A program made the translations under genes and the position numbers. Below, in pieces: positions 7,814 to 16,858 of a stretch of 46,054 nucleotides of DNA. The stretch lies in assembly GCF_013522825.1 (NCBI RefSeq), contig NZ_JAAMQZ010000037.1:1-46054 (forward strand). The letters are read 5' to 3'. The notes under the pieces were generated by a model. It did no database searches. It was not told the origin of the DNA and saw nothing but the letters and a program-made list of their open reading frames with translations. Origin of the DNA: Stutzerimonas stutzeri. Lineage in GTDB: Bacteria > Pseudomonadota > Gammaproteobacteria > Pseudomonadales > Pseudomonadaceae. The stretch's first letter is position 1. Each line of letters starts with the position of its first letter.

Positions 7814-9226
7814 ATGGAAATCATTCACCACGGTGCGCGGGACGGGGTGACCGGCTCCTGTCACCAGCTGCGCATGGATGATCGGCACAGCCTGCTGATC
7901 GACTGCGGCCTGTTCCAGGGGGCGGAGGTTTCGGCAGGTGCTGCCGGAGCGGATCGGTTGCAGATCGACTTCGACATCACCGGCATTCGCGCCCTTATCG
8001 CCACCCACGTGCATATCGACCATGTGGGGCGGATTCCCTATCTGCTCGCGGCTGGCTTCAAAGGGCCGATCCTCTGCAGCGAACCTTCTGCTAGATTGCT
8101 ACCCATCGTGCTGGAGGATGCCTTCAAGCTGGGCGTCAGCCGCGACCAGCACAAGGTCGAGCGCTACCTCGCACTGATCCGGCAGCGCATCATCGCACTG
8201 CCCTACAACAGCTGGTTCAGCCTCCACGAAAGCCCGGACCTGTCAGCGAGGATTCGCCTGCAGCGTGCCGGGCACATCATCGGCTCCGCCTATGTGGAAG
8301 TGGATCTGTACTACCCAGCGCAGGGCGAGCGCAGGCGCGTGCTGTTCTCCGGAGACCTCGGTGCGCCCTACGCACCGCTGCTGCGCGCTCCGAAGCCGCC
8401 TTACGGCGCCGATGTGGTGGTGCTGGAAAGCACCTATGGCGACCGCAACCACGATGACCGTCGCCTGCGCCGGCAGCGTCTGCAGACGGTGATCGAAAAG
8501 GCCCTCGCCGATCAGGGCAGTGTCCTGATTCCGGCATTCAGCATCGGGCGCACCCAGGAACTGCTCTACGAACTGGAAGACATCATCTTTCGCGCCCGGC
8601 GGGGCAGGCCGGGCGCCGATGCAGGCTGGCAGGCGCTGCCGATCATCCTCGACTCGCCATTGGCCAGCCGCTTCACCGAAGCCTATCGCGAGCTTCAGCC
8701 GTTCTGGGATGCCGAAGCCCAGCAAAGGCTGCGCAAGGGACGCAACCCGCTGGCCTTCGAACAACTGCTGACCATCGATTCCCACGATGACCACACGCGA
8801 ATGGTCCGGCACCTGACACAAAGCGGGCGTCCGGCTGTCGTCATCGCTGGTGGCGGCATGTGCAGCGGTGGGAGGATCGTCAACTATCTCAAGGCCATGC
8901 TCGGCGACCCCAGGCACAACGTCCTGTTCGTCGGCTACCAGGCCAAAGGCACGCCGGGCGAGAGCATCCAGCGCTTCGGCCCGCGCGGTGGCTACGTCGA
9001 GCTGGACGGCGAGCGCATCGACATTCGCGCCGGCATCGAGAGCATCGGTGGCTACTCGGCCCATGCCGACCAGCGCGGGTTGGTCAACTTCATCACACGC
9101 ATGCGCCATTGGCCCGGCGAGATTCGCCTGATACACGGCGAGGCCTCGGCCAAGGAACAGCTGCGCCAGGCGTTGCAAAGCGAATACGCGCGTAAAGGGA
9201 CCAAGGCCAGCATCCATATCCCCTGA
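7814..9226 (+). CDS. Beta-CASP metallo-beta-lactamase-fold RNA-processing-type hydrolase
   Basis: A 470-residue MBL-fold protein of the CPSF/Ysh1-like bacterial family. Metal ligands are visible: THVHIDHVG (HXHXDH, residues 60-67), AGHIIGSAY (His), LFSGDLG (Asp) and the C-terminal His of GGYSAHADQ. The beta-CASP inserts are seen in ESTYGDRNHDD and PAFSIGRTQELLYELE. Members hydrolyse phosphodiester bonds, usually in RNA, in the cytoplasm; the real substrate of this bacterial branch is not settled. The ATG follows AAGGGA at ten bases. It is monocistronic and flanked by a tRNA and a REP pair. Confidence 0.88.
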   Translation: MEIIHHGARDGVTGSCHQLRMDDRHSLLIDCGLFQGAEVSAGAAGADRLQIDFDITGIRALIATHVHIDHVGRIPYLLAAGFKGPILCSEPSARLLPIVLEDAFKLGVSRDQHKVERYLALIRQRIIALPYNSWFSLHESPDLSARIRLQRAGHIIGSAYVEVDLYYPAQGERRRVLFSGDLGAPYAPLLRAPKPPYGADVVVLESTYGDRNHDDRRLRRQRLQTVIEKALADQGSVLIPAFSIGRTQELLYELEDIIFRARRGRPGADAGWQALPIILDSPLASRFTEAYRELQPFWDAEAQQRLRKGRNPLAFEQLLTIDSHDDHTRMVRHLTQSGRPAVVIAGGGMCSGGRIVNYLKAMLGDPRHNVLFVGYQAKGTPGESIQRFGPRGGYVELDGERIDIRAGIESIGGYSAHADQRGLVNFITRMRHWPGEIRLIHGEASAKEQLRQALQSEYARKGTKASIHIP

Positions 9227-9231
9227 AGCAT

Positions 9232-9311
9232 CGGTTCGCGGGCGTGGCCCGCTCCTACAGGTTTGGCAGATTGCGTCGCCCCTGTAGGAGCGGCCCCTGG
9301 CCGCGAACGAA
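9232..9311. repeat. REP pair upstream of the RAYT gene
   Basis: Two inverted REP units (GTTCGCGGGCGTGGCCCGCT from 9234 and TGTAGGAGCGGCCCCTGGCC to 9306). They lie between the MBL gene and the REP-associated transposase. Confidence 0.85.
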
Positions 9312-9332
9312 ACCTGGCAAGGAGGCCGGAAT

Positions 9333-9794
9333 ATGCAGGAACGTATAGCCCACGGACATACGCTTAGAAAAGGCCGGCTATCCGAGGTGGGGCGGATTTA
9401 CCTGGTGACGACCGTAGTGCGTAACCGGCGCCCGATATTTCTAGACTGGCGGTTGGGTCGGCTACTGGTGAATGTCATGAGACAGGCCGAGCAGCAGGGC
9501 AGGGTTGAATCCTGTGCCTGGGTGATCATGCCGGACCATCTGCACTGGTTGTTCCGCCTCACCGACGGAACGCTGGACGGGCTGATGCGGGATATGAAAT
9601 CGCACAGCGGCAGGCAGATCAATCGAGCCGGCGGCTTGGTGCCGCCATTCTGGCAGCCGGGCTACCATGATCACGCTGTCAGGCAGGATGAGAGCCTGAA
9701 GGCCATGGTGCGTTATGTCGTGGCCAATCCACTCAGAGCCGGTTTGGTCACGCGGGTGGGTGAATACCCGCTATGGGATGCGGCCTGGCTCTGA
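9333..9794 (+). CDS. REP-associated tyrosine transposase (RAYT)
   Basis: A 153-residue Y1/HUH nuclease of the TnpA-REP family. These enzymes cut single-stranded DNA at REP stem-loops and are thought to spread them. The metal-binding HUH motif is in PDHLHWLF (His69, His71). The candidate catalytic tyrosine lies in QPGYHDHAVR (Tyr111), followed by the conserved YVVANPLRAGLV. AAGGAGG is placed well before the ATG. REPs border it on both sides (9232-9311 and 9802-9833), the classical REPtron arrangement, and the same REP family is spread through the whole window, so this is a plausible mobilising enzyme for them. Confidence 0.92.
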   Translation: MQERIAHGHTLRKGRLSEVGRIYLVTTVVRNRRPIFLDWRLGRLLVNVMRQAEQQGRVESCAWVIMPDHLHWLFRLTDGTLDGLMRDMKSHSGRQINRAGGLVPPFWQPGYHDHAVRQDESLKAMVRYVVANPLRAGLVTRVGEYPLWDAAWL

Positions 9795-9801
9795 CCGGAC
9801 C

Positions 9802-9833
9802 GTCGGTTCGCGGGCGTGGCCCGCTCCTACGGG
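9802..9833. repeat. Single REP downstream of the RAYT gene
   Basis: One unit (GTTCGCGGGCGTGGCCCGCT and following CCTACGGGG). It ends at the stop codon of the convergent glycosyltransferase gene and forms the right boundary of the REPtron. Confidence 0.8.
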
Positions 9834-10936
9834 GTGATCTCACGGTATACCCGGGCGGTTGCTGCGCACATGCGCTCGGCGGTGAATGACTGCTCGAAGC
9901 GTATCGCCGCATTGGCGCCGAACTGTTGCGCTTGCTGAGGATCGTCCCAGAGGCGGCCCATGGCCTCGCGCAAGGCCGGAGGATTGGCTGGCGGCACGGC
10001 GAGGCCGGTTTCGCCATGGATATTGACGAACGTCGTACCCGTGCCGATTTCGCAGGAGATCATCGGCTTGCCGTACATGGCCGCTTCCAGCAGCGAAATG
10101 CCGAACGCCTCCGAGCGCAGATGCGAAGGAAACACAAAGGCATGACACAGTTCGAGCAGGCAGGCCTTGTCCGCATCATCGATACGCCCAAGAAAGGTCA
10201 CATTCTGAAGGCCAAGCCGGCGTGCCTGCTCTTTCAGGTTTTCCTCTTCCGGCCCCGAGCCTGCGATCACCACCGGCCAGGACGTTCCCTCCAGCGCCTC
10301 CAGCAGGAAGCTCAGCCCCTTGTAATAGCGCAGCACGCCAACGAACAGGAAGAACGGTCCGCTCAACCGCGCCCGCCAATGGGCCAGCCGCTCGGCAGGC
10401 GGTGCCGGATAGGCCGCGCGGTCCAGGCCATAGGGGATCACCTCGGTCTTGTCGGTGAAGTGCGAAAGCACCTCGCTGCTGCGCATGTAATTGGGCGAGG
10501 CCACCAGAATCCGGTCAACGCTGGCCAGAAAGCGCATCATCAGCGGGCGATACAAGGTCAGCAAGCCGCGCTGGCGCACGATATCGGAGTGGTAGCTGAC
10601 CACGCAGGGTTTGCCGTGGCGCGTGGCGAAATGCACCACATCCATCACCGGCCAGGGGAAGTGAAAATGCACCACGTCGGCTTCGCGTGCCATTTCCTTG
10701 AACGCCGCAAAGGCTTCGCGGGAAAAGCCCGTCGAGGCGATGAAGAAGTCCTGCCGCGCCCGCCGCACCTCATGGTTCGCTACGCGCAGGCGAGCGGGTT
10801 GCGCATCGGCGCTCAGCGTCAGCACCTCGCTCTCGATACCCAGGCTGCGACCACCTTCGGATAGCTGGTAAATCACCTGCTCGATTCCGCCGGTCGTGTC
10901 TGGCAGGTAGGTTTTGAAAAAATGAAGGACGCGCAT
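9827..10936 (-). CDS. Glycosyltransferase family 4
   Basis: A 369-residue GT-B retaining glycosyltransferase. The N-terminal acceptor domain begins MRVLHFFKTYLPDTTGGIEQ, a typical glycine-rich GT4 start. The C-terminal donor domain has FFLFVGVLRYYKGLSFLLEA and the EX7E motif in SEAFGISLLEAAMYGKP. The protein is soluble, probably at the inner face of the membrane, and uses a nucleotide sugar. The start at 10936 is chosen at the conserved GT4 N-terminus with GGAAG upstream; the frame upstream to 11260 runs through REPs. It lies divergent to the type I secretion operon and next to gmd-containing DNA, so a role in LPS/O-polysaccharide or S-layer-associated glycan is likely. Donor and linkage are unknown. 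Confidence 0.85.
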   Translation of the reverse strand: MRVLHFFKTYLPDTTGGIEQVIYQLSEGGRSLGIESEVLTLSADAQPARLRVANHEVRRARQDFFIASTGFSREAFAAFKEMAREADVVHFHFPWPVMDVVHFATRHGKPCVVSYHSDIVRQRGLLTLYRPLMMRFLASVDRILVASPNYMRSSEVLSHFTDKTEVIPYGLDRAAYPAPPAERLAHWRARLSGPFFLFVGVLRYYKGLSFLLEALEGTSWPVVIAGSGPEEENLKEQARRLGLQNVTFLGRIDDADKACLLELCHAFVFPSHLRSEAFGISLLEAAMYGKPMISCEIGTGTTFVNIHGETGLAVPPANPPALREAMGRLWDDPQQAQQFGANAAIRFEQSFTAERMCAATARVYREITP

Positions 10937-11334
10937 GAGGCTTCCGAAGTCGTGTTCGTTTGGCGAAAGGAGGGTGGCTGCACGGGCGGCGGGCTTCACC
11001 AGCCATTCGGAAGCGGCGCAAGACTCTACCGGGCGCGACGCAACCGGGCAACCGTGTTGCTTCGCGGGCGCAATGCCATCCATGTGGATCGGCCCCTGGC
11101 CGCGAACGAAGCCATGCCGATGCCCGAGCACTGGTTCGCGGGCAGGGCCCGCTCCTACGCGCGGGGGTGAGAGACACGCTGGAAGCACGCAACACCTGTA
11201 GGAGCGGCCCCTGGCCGCGAAGGGAGCCGCGCAGTACGTCGGGCATCGGTTCGCGGGCATGGTCCGCTCCTACAATCGAGAAAGCATCGGTGTTAAACTC
11301 CCGCGCTTTTCAACGTCCTGGCAGTTCCCAATCT
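10937..11334. repeat. Intergenic region with REP cluster between glycosyltransferase and type I operon
   Basis: About 400 bases without a gene. REP units lie at about 11088-11112, 11131-11160, 11201-11223 and 11248-11275, in alternating orientation. The last 60 bases before the ABC transporter gene contain TTAAACT (11293-11299), a possible -10-like box, but no convincing -35. The promoter of the secretion operon must lie here or within the REP region. Confidence 0.75.
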
Positions 11335-13080
11335 ATGCGCAGCACACATGAAAACAGCCTCAAGGCCGCGCTGAAGGCCTGCAGGGGAAGCTTTATCTCG
11401 GTTGGTTTCTTCAGCCTGTTCGTCAACGCTCTGATGCTGGTGCCATCCTTCTACATGCTCCAGGTGTACGGGCGTGTCGTTACCAGTGGCAGCATCACCA
11501 CGCTGGTAATGCTGACAATCATCATGACGGTGCTGATGGTCACCATGGGTGGGCTGGAATGGGTCCGTTCACGCATCATGGTTCGCCTGAGCACCAAGCT
11601 CGACGTCCTGCTCAGCCGTGATGTCTATCGGGCGAGCTTCAAGCGCGCTCTGGACAGCGGTGGCATGGACGCCTCTGCGCAGCCTCTCAATGACCTCACC
11701 GGGTTGCGTCAGTTCCTCACGGGTAACGGTCTTTTCGCGTTTTTCGATGCGCCCTGGCTGCCAGTCTACATTGGCGTCATGTTTCTCTTTCACCCATGGT
11801 TCGGCTGGGTGGCGATTGCCAGCGCCATCGTCCTGCTGTGCCTTGCGGCCGTTAACGAAAGGCTCACGGGCAAGTCGATCGCCGAAGCCAACAAACAAAA
11901 TATTGCTGCGAGCCTCTATACCACCAAGAACCTGCGCAATGCCGAAGTCATCGAGTCCATGGGCATGCTGCACACTCTGATGGGGCGTTGGGGGCAGCGG
12001 CAGAAGAAAGTGCTGCAACTGCAGTCGCAGGCAAGCGACAACGGTGGTTTGATCAGCAATACGTCTAAAACCTTCCGCATGCTGGTGCAGTCGCTGATCC
12101 TGGGCTTGGGTGCTTACCTGGCGGTCAAGCAGGAAATCACCCCCGGCCTGATGATCGCCGGCTCCATCCTGCTGGGCCGTGCACTGGCGCCAATCGATTT
12201 GATGATCGGCAGCTGGAAAGGCTTTATCAGCGCGCGATCACAGTACAGCCGCCTCAACGAAATCCTGGATATTCAGCAGGCCGAGCCGCAGCGCATGTCA
12301 TTGCCACCACCCGAAGGACATGTACTGGTCGAAAACCTGATCGTCAGCGCGCCTGGTTCAAAAACACCGATTCTGAAGAACATTGGTTTTGCGGTACCCG
12401 CAGGTTCGGTGGTGGGCATCATCGGCCCCAGCGCCTCGGGTAAATCGACGCTGGCGCGTGCCCTGCTGGGCGTATGGGCACCGCAGCACGGCGTGGTACG
12501 GCTTGACGGTGCGGACATCAATAACTGGGACAAGCAGGAGTTGGGGCCCTTCGTAGGCTATTTGCCTCAGGACATCGAGCTGTTCGAGGGCAGCATCAGC
12601 GAAAACATCGCCCGTTTTGGCGAGATCGACTCTGAAAAAGTCATTGCCGCCGCCAAGACCGCAGGTGTGCATGAAATGATCCTGCAACTACCCGAAGGCT
12701 ACGACACCGTCATCGGCAGCGACGGAGTCAACCTTTCCGGCGGGCAGCGTCAGCGTGTCGGTCTGGCGCGAGCCATCTATGGCACACCCCGGCTGATCAT
12801 TCTCGATGAGCCTAATTCCAACCTTGACGAGGTGGGTGAGCGTGCTCTGGCGCAAGCGATCCAGCAAGTCAAGGCCACCGGTGCGACCATTTTCATCATC
12901 ACCCATCGCACCAGTATTCTGGCCCAACTGGATCAGTTACTGGTTATGAGCGCCGGGACAATCGCCATGTACGGTCCGCGTGAGCGGGTCATGGCTGAAC
13001 TGAATAAACAGCAACAGGCCGCCCAGCAGCCTGTTGTCCAGGCTGTTCCAAGCGTCAGCGCCGCCACAGTGCGTACCTGA
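11335..13080 (+). CDS. Type I secretion ABC transporter (PrtD/AprD/RsaD-type)
   Basis: A 581-residue inner membrane permease/ATPase that powers one-step export of proteins with C-terminal signals. The N-terminal half carries six membrane segments (first near residues 19-45, LFVNALMLVPSFYMLQVYGRVV being the hallmark of this subfamily). The ATPase half has Walker A GPSASGKST (364-372), signature LSGGQRQRVGLA (from 467) and Walker B LIILDEP (about 487-493). There is no C39 peptidase or CLD domain, as in RsaD and PrtD. The ATG at 11335 has no good ribosome-binding site; it is chosen because upstream sequence is REP DNA and the next residues align with family starts. It leads the operon ABC-HlyD-TolC-gmd. 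Confidence 0.92.
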   Translation: MRSTHENSLKAALKACRGSFISVGFFSLFVNALMLVPSFYMLQVYGRVVTSGSITTLVMLTIIMTVLMVTMGGLEWVRSRIMVRLSTKLDVLLSRDVYRASFKRALDSGGMDASAQPLNDLTGLRQFLTGNGLFAFFDAPWLPVYIGVMFLFHPWFGWVAIASAIVLLCLAAVNERLTGKSIAEANKQNIAASLYTTKNLRNAEVIESMGMLHTLMGRWGQRQKKVLQLQSQASDNGGLISNTSKTFRMLVQSLILGLGAYLAVKQEITPGLMIAGSILLGRALAPIDLMIGSWKGFISARSQYSRLNEILDIQQAEPQRMSLPPPEGHVLVENLIVSAPGSKTPILKNIGFAVPAGSVVGIIGPSASGKSTLARALLGVWAPQHGVVRLDGADINNWDKQELGPFVGYLPQDIELFEGSISENIARFGEIDSEKVIAAAKTAGVHEMILQLPEGYDTVIGSDGVNLSGGQRQRVGLARAIYGTPRLIILDEPNSNLDEVGERALAQAIQQVKATGATIFIITHRTSILAQLDQLLVMSAGTIAMYGPRERVMAELNKQQQAAQQPVVQAVPSVSAATVRT

Positions 13081-13094
13081 GCAGGACTATCTAG

Positions 13095-14417
13095 ATGACC
13101 AGTATGAACAAAGCAATTGAAGATAGCCTGGCCGGCCTGCCAACCTCCGATTACCGGACTCGACTGATCGGCTTCCTGATCGTATTCGTCACCTTCGGTA
13201 TTTTCGGTACCTGGGCCACCTTCGCGCCGCTCGAAAGCGCAGCCCTGGCGCCCGGTGTCGTGACGGTACAGTCCTATCGCAAAACCGTGCAGCACCTCGA
13301 AGGCGGTATCGTCAAGGAGCTGCATGCCCGTGACGGCGAAGTCGTCTCCGCCGGCGATCCGCTGATCGTCCTCGACGATACCCAGGTGCGAGCCGAATAC
13401 GGCATCACCCGTAGCCAACTGGTTGCCGCCCAGGCCATGGAGGCGCGTCTGCGGGCCGAGCGTGATGGTCTTGAGACGATTGACTACAGCCGCATGCTCG
13501 AAAGCGACAGCCACCGTGCCCAGGAAGCACGTGAAGGCGAGACCCAGGTATTCAATGCCCGCAGAGGCTCACGGCTCGGCGAAGTGGCGGTGCTGGAAAA
13601 GCGCATCGGCCAGTTGAAGGAGCAGATCAGCGGCCTGCGTTCGATAATCATCACCAAGGGCAGCCTGGAAAAATCCTACAAGGACGAAATAGGTGAGCTG
13701 GCGGATCTGCTGGCCGAAGGTTTCGTCGACAAGCAGCGCCTGCTGGACCAGGAGCGCAAACTGAACATGCTGCGCTCCGAGATCGCCGATCATCAGTCGG
13801 AAATCACCAAGACCCGCCTGCAGATCAGCGAAACCGAATTGCAGATCCTGCAGCTCAACAAGGACTTCAGCGCCGAAGTGGTCGCACAGCTTGCCGAGGT
13901 GCAGACCAAAGTGTTCGACCTGCAGGAGCGCATGTCCGCCCTTGAAGACCGCCTGACCCGTATCGTCATCCGTGCCCCCGAAAACGGCATGATCATCGGC
14001 ATGACCGTGCACACCGTGGGCGGCGTGATCAGTCCCGGCACGCCGCTGCTGGACATCGTTCCGGCTCAATCCGACCTGATCGTCGAGGCCCAGGTATCGC
14101 CAGCCGATATCGACCGTGTACGGGTCGGCAAGCAGGCCGACATTCGCTTCAGCGCTTTCAACAGTTCTACCACGCCGGTGATGAAGGGCGAGGTCGTACA
14201 TGTCTCGGCCGATCGTCTGATCAACAAGGACACCGGCATGCCCTATTACCTGGCGCGTGTGGTGCTGACCGAAGAAGGCACCCGTGCGCTCGGCTCACTG
14301 CAATTGCAGCCCGGCATGCCTGCTGAAGTCCTGATCAATACCGGCCAGCGCACCATGCTCCAGTACCTGGTATCGCCGGCGACCGACGCCTTTGCCAAAT
14401 CGATGATCGAGGATTGA
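13095..14417 (+). CDS. Type I secretion membrane fusion protein (HlyD/PrtE/RsaE-type)
   Basis: A 440-residue periplasmic adaptor linking the ABC transporter to the outer membrane channel. It has a short cytoplasmic tail, one membrane segment (residues 24-42, LIGFLIVFVTFGIFGTWATF), and a lipoyl half-motif (VQHLEGGIVKELHARDGEVV). A long coiled-coil hairpin spans residues 100-290 with heptad-like Leu/Ile spacing. The second lipoyl half (IVIRAPENGMIIGMTVHTVGG) and a beta-barrel end (DTGMPYYLARV, PGMPAEVLI) follow. The start lies 14 bases after the ABC stop, with GAGCAGGA upstream. The partner genes on both sides make the assignment firm. Confidence 0.92.
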   Translation: MTSMNKAIEDSLAGLPTSDYRTRLIGFLIVFVTFGIFGTWATFAPLESAALAPGVVTVQSYRKTVQHLEGGIVKELHARDGEVVSAGDPLIVLDDTQVRAEYGITRSQLVAAQAMEARLRAERDGLETIDYSRMLESDSHRAQEAREGETQVFNARRGSRLGEVAVLEKRIGQLKEQISGLRSIIITKGSLEKSYKDEIGELADLLAEGFVDKQRLLDQERKLNMLRSEIADHQSEITKTRLQISETELQILQLNKDFSAEVVAQLAEVQTKVFDLQERMSALEDRLTRIVIRAPENGMIIGMTVHTVGGVISPGTPLLDIVPAQSDLIVEAQVSPADIDRVRVGKQADIRFSAFNSSTTPVMKGEVVHVSADRLINKDTGMPYYLARVVLTEEGTRALGSLQLQPGMPAEVLINTGQRTMLQYLVSPATDAFAKSMIED

Positions 14418-14419
14418 TC

Positions 14420-15808
14420 GTGCGAATAGCCGTCAGCCTGCTTCTGGCCGCCTTCGTTGCTCACGCCCATGCCCAGGAGCCTGACAACCTGCCGCCAGCG
14501 CCTGCCAGCATCAGCGCTAATGAATATGCCGCTGACCTGATGCAGCTCTACCGCGAGTCGCGGCTGGAAGACCCCCGCGTGCTGGCTGCCTACGCGCATG
14601 CCCAGGCCGGTGTGGATCGCCAGCGCGAAGCCTTTGGCGGGCTGCTCCCGCAGGTTACCGCCAGTGGCTCCTTCAACCGCACCAATCGTGACGTGGAAAC
14701 CTACTCCGAAAGCTACAACAACGAAAGCTACGCCCTTCGTCTCAGCCAGCACCTCTACAACAAGGCCGCCTGGGAGAACTACCAGAAGTTCAAGCAGCTT
14801 GCACGTCAGGGCGAATTCGAATCGGTGGATGCCCAGGCCGAAGCCACGGTCGATCTCGCGCAGCGCTATTTCGTCGCGCTGGCCTCCGATGACGAGCTGG
14901 AACTGATCCTGGCCGAGCGTCGCGCCACCCAGAAGAACCTCGACCGCGTCAATGCCCTGTACGACAGGAAAATGGCCATGGTCACCGACGTGCTCGACCT
15001 GCAGGCGCGTGTCGATGCACTGGCCGCGCAGGAAGTCGAGGCGCGCAATCAGGTGCGGCTCAGCCGCGAAGAACTCTCCGAGATCGTTGGCAGGCCCGTC
15101 GAGGAAAAGCTCAGCCGCATCCGTGAAGACGTTGAACTGCAGGTTCCCGGCGAGGCCATCGATCAGTGGATCGATCGCGCCCTGGCGGCCAACCCCGCTC
15201 TCAAGGCTCGGGAACAAGCCCTGGGCGCAGCCGATGCAGCAGTGCGCGAGAGCCGTGGCGCGCATTATCCCAGCCTCAGCATGAACCTCAGCGCCCAGCG
15301 CAGTGATGTGGGCTATGACAACACTCTGGCGCCGCGTTCGGACAGCTACGTTGCCAGTTTCGGCGTGCAGATCCCCATATACAGTGGCGGCTCCGCCTCG
15401 GCGCGTGTGCGCTCGCTGCACAGTGACCGTCTGGCGACCGAACAGCAACTGGAAGCGATTCGCCGCCAGGTCGTCAAGGAAACCACCAGCGCCTACCTGA
15501 CGGCCCAGTCCAGTATCGAAAGGATACGCGCCTCGCGCAATGCACTGGAGTCGGCGGAAAAATCCAGCGTTGCCGCTGAGCGCGGCTTTCAGTACGGCGT
15601 GGTCAACGCCGTCGACGTGCTGACCAGCGTGCAGAATGAATACAAGGCGCGGCGTGACCTGCTCAAGGCCCAGTACGATTTCATCACCAATCTTCTGGTA
15701 TTGAATCGTTGGGCCGGACGGCTGTCCGAGCAGAGCATCGAAAACGTAAATGTGTGGCTGGCTCGCAGCGAACAAGCGCGAGCCCTGGAAAGGAAAACAA
15801 CGGAATGA
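14420..15808 (+). CDS. Type I secretion outer membrane protein (TolC/PrtF/RsaF-type)
   Basis: A 462-residue TolC-family channel dedicated to the operon. The GTG at 14420 is chosen over the TTG six bases earlier because GAGG lies seven bases before it and it starts a good signal peptide (VRIAVSLLLAAFVAHAHA). Two efflux-protein repeats follow, with the typical YNKAAWENYQKFKQLARQ and IPIYSGGSASARVRS motifs in the first and second halves. The gene begins two bases after the adaptor stop. Its last codons overlap the start of gmd (ATGA), tying polysaccharide precursor synthesis to secretion. Confidence 0.9.
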   Translation: MRIAVSLLLAAFVAHAHAQEPDNLPPAPASISANEYAADLMQLYRESRLEDPRVLAAYAHAQAGVDRQREAFGGLLPQVTASGSFNRTNRDVETYSESYNNESYALRLSQHLYNKAAWENYQKFKQLARQGEFESVDAQAEATVDLAQRYFVALASDDELELILAERRATQKNLDRVNALYDRKMAMVTDVLDLQARVDALAAQEVEARNQVRLSREELSEIVGRPVEEKLSRIREDVELQVPGEAIDQWIDRALAANPALKAREQALGAADAAVRESRGAHYPSLSMNLSAQRSDVGYDNTLAPRSDSYVASFGVQIPIYSGGSASARVRSLHSDRLATEQQLEAIRRQVVKETTSAYLTAQSSIERIRASRNALESAEKSSVAAERGFQYGVVNAVDVLTSVQNEYKARRDLLKAQYDFITNLLVLNRWAGRLSEQSIENVNVWLARSEQARALERKTTE

Positions 15809-16851
15809 GCATGAACAGCAAGACTGCAATCGTCACCGGCATCACCGGCCAGGACGGGGCATACCTCACCGAACTTTTGCTGGAAAAGGGCTACAAGGTG
15901 TTCGGCACTTACCGCCGTACCAGCTCGGTGAACTTCTGGCGCCTGGAGGAAGTCGGCGCCATCGGCCACCCGGATCTGGAACTGGTCGAACACGACCTCA
16001 CCGACCTGGGCGCAAGCATCCGCCTGATGGAAAAGGCCCAGCCTGACGAGGTCTACAACCTCGCAGCACAGAGCTTTGTCGGCGTCTCCTTCGACCAGCC
16101 CATCACCACGGCTGAAATCACCGGGATTGGCGCAGTCAACCTGCTCGAAGCGATCCGCATCGTCAACCCGAAGATCCGTTTCTACCAGGCCTCCACCTCG
16201 GAAATGTTCGGCGAGGTCCAGCAGATCCCGCAGACCGAAGCCACGCCGTTCTACCCGCGCAGCCCCTATGGCGCCGCCAAGCTCTACGCCCACTGGATGA
16301 CCGTCAACTATCGCGAGTCCTACGGCATCTTCGGTACCAGCGGCATCCTCTTCAACCACGAGTCCCCGCTGCGCGGCAAGGAATTCGTCACCCGCAAGAT
16401 CACCGATGCGGCGGCGCGTATTTCCCTGGGTAAGCAGGACAGCCTGGCACTGGGCAACCTCGCCGCCAAGCGTGACTGGGGCTACGCCAAGGAATACGTC
16501 GAAGGCATGTGGCGCATGCTGCAGGTCGATCAGCCGGATACCTTCGTCCTTGCCACCAACCGCACCGAGACCGTGCGCGACTTCGTCTCGTTGGCCTTCA
16601 AGGCAGTGGACATCCAGCTCGATTGGCAGGGCAGCGAAGAAAATGAGCGCGGCATCGACAGCAAGACCGGTAAAACGCTGGTACAGGTCAACCCGCGCTT
16701 CTATCGCCCCGCAGAAGTCGATCTGCTGATCGGCAACCCTGAAAAAGCCAAGGCAGTATTGGGGTGGGCACCGAGCACAACGCTTGAAGAGCTCTGCAAG
16801 CTGATGGTTGAAGCCGATCTTGCTCGTGTTGAGAGTGGTAAGTCGTTCTGA
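15805..16851 (+). CDS. gmd: GDP-mannose 4,6-dehydratase
   Basis: A 348-residue short-chain dehydratase that turns GDP-D-mannose into GDP-4-keto-6-deoxy-D-mannose, the precursor of GDP-rhamnose, GDP-fucose and GDP-perosamine. The NADP-binding motif is GITGQDGAYLTELLL (residues 12-26). The arginines and serines of TYRRTSS follow, with the active-site STSEMFGE and the catalytic Tyr/Lys of SPYGAAKLYAHW. The start ATG overlaps the TolC-type stop by 4 bp, so it is the fourth gene of the secretion operon. No reductase or perosamine synthase lies in this window, so the final sugar is not known. In Caulobacter the S-layer anchor is a perosamine-containing O-antigen made through Gmd, which gives the pairing meaning. 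Confidence 0.93.
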   Translation: MSMNSKTAIVTGITGQDGAYLTELLLEKGYKVFGTYRRTSSVNFWRLEEVGAIGHPDLELVEHDLTDLGASIRLMEKAQPDEVYNLAAQSFVGVSFDQPITTAEITGIGAVNLLEAIRIVNPKIRFYQASTSEMFGEVQQIPQTEATPFYPRSPYGAAKLYAHWMTVNYRESYGIFGTSGILFNHESPLRGKEFVTRKITDAAARISLGKQDSLALGNLAAKRDWGYAKEYVEGMWRMLQVDQPDTFVLATNRTETVRDFVSLAFKAVDIQLDWQGSEENERGIDSKTGKTLVQVNPRFYRPAEVDLLIGNPEKAKAVLGWAPSTTLEELCKLMVEADLARVESGKSF

Positions 16852-16858
16852 CCTGGCT

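Noticed and set aside
9827..11260. Extended 477-residue version of the GT4 protein
   Set aside because: The additional N-terminal part is translated REP DNA; the conserved GT4 start MRVLHFFKTYLPDTTGG and a ribosome-binding site lie at 10936.
14246..15829. Long minus-strand frame opposite the type I channel gene
   Set aside because: Shadow of the GC-rich TolC-type gene; the plus strand has signal peptide, ribosome-binding site and operon context.
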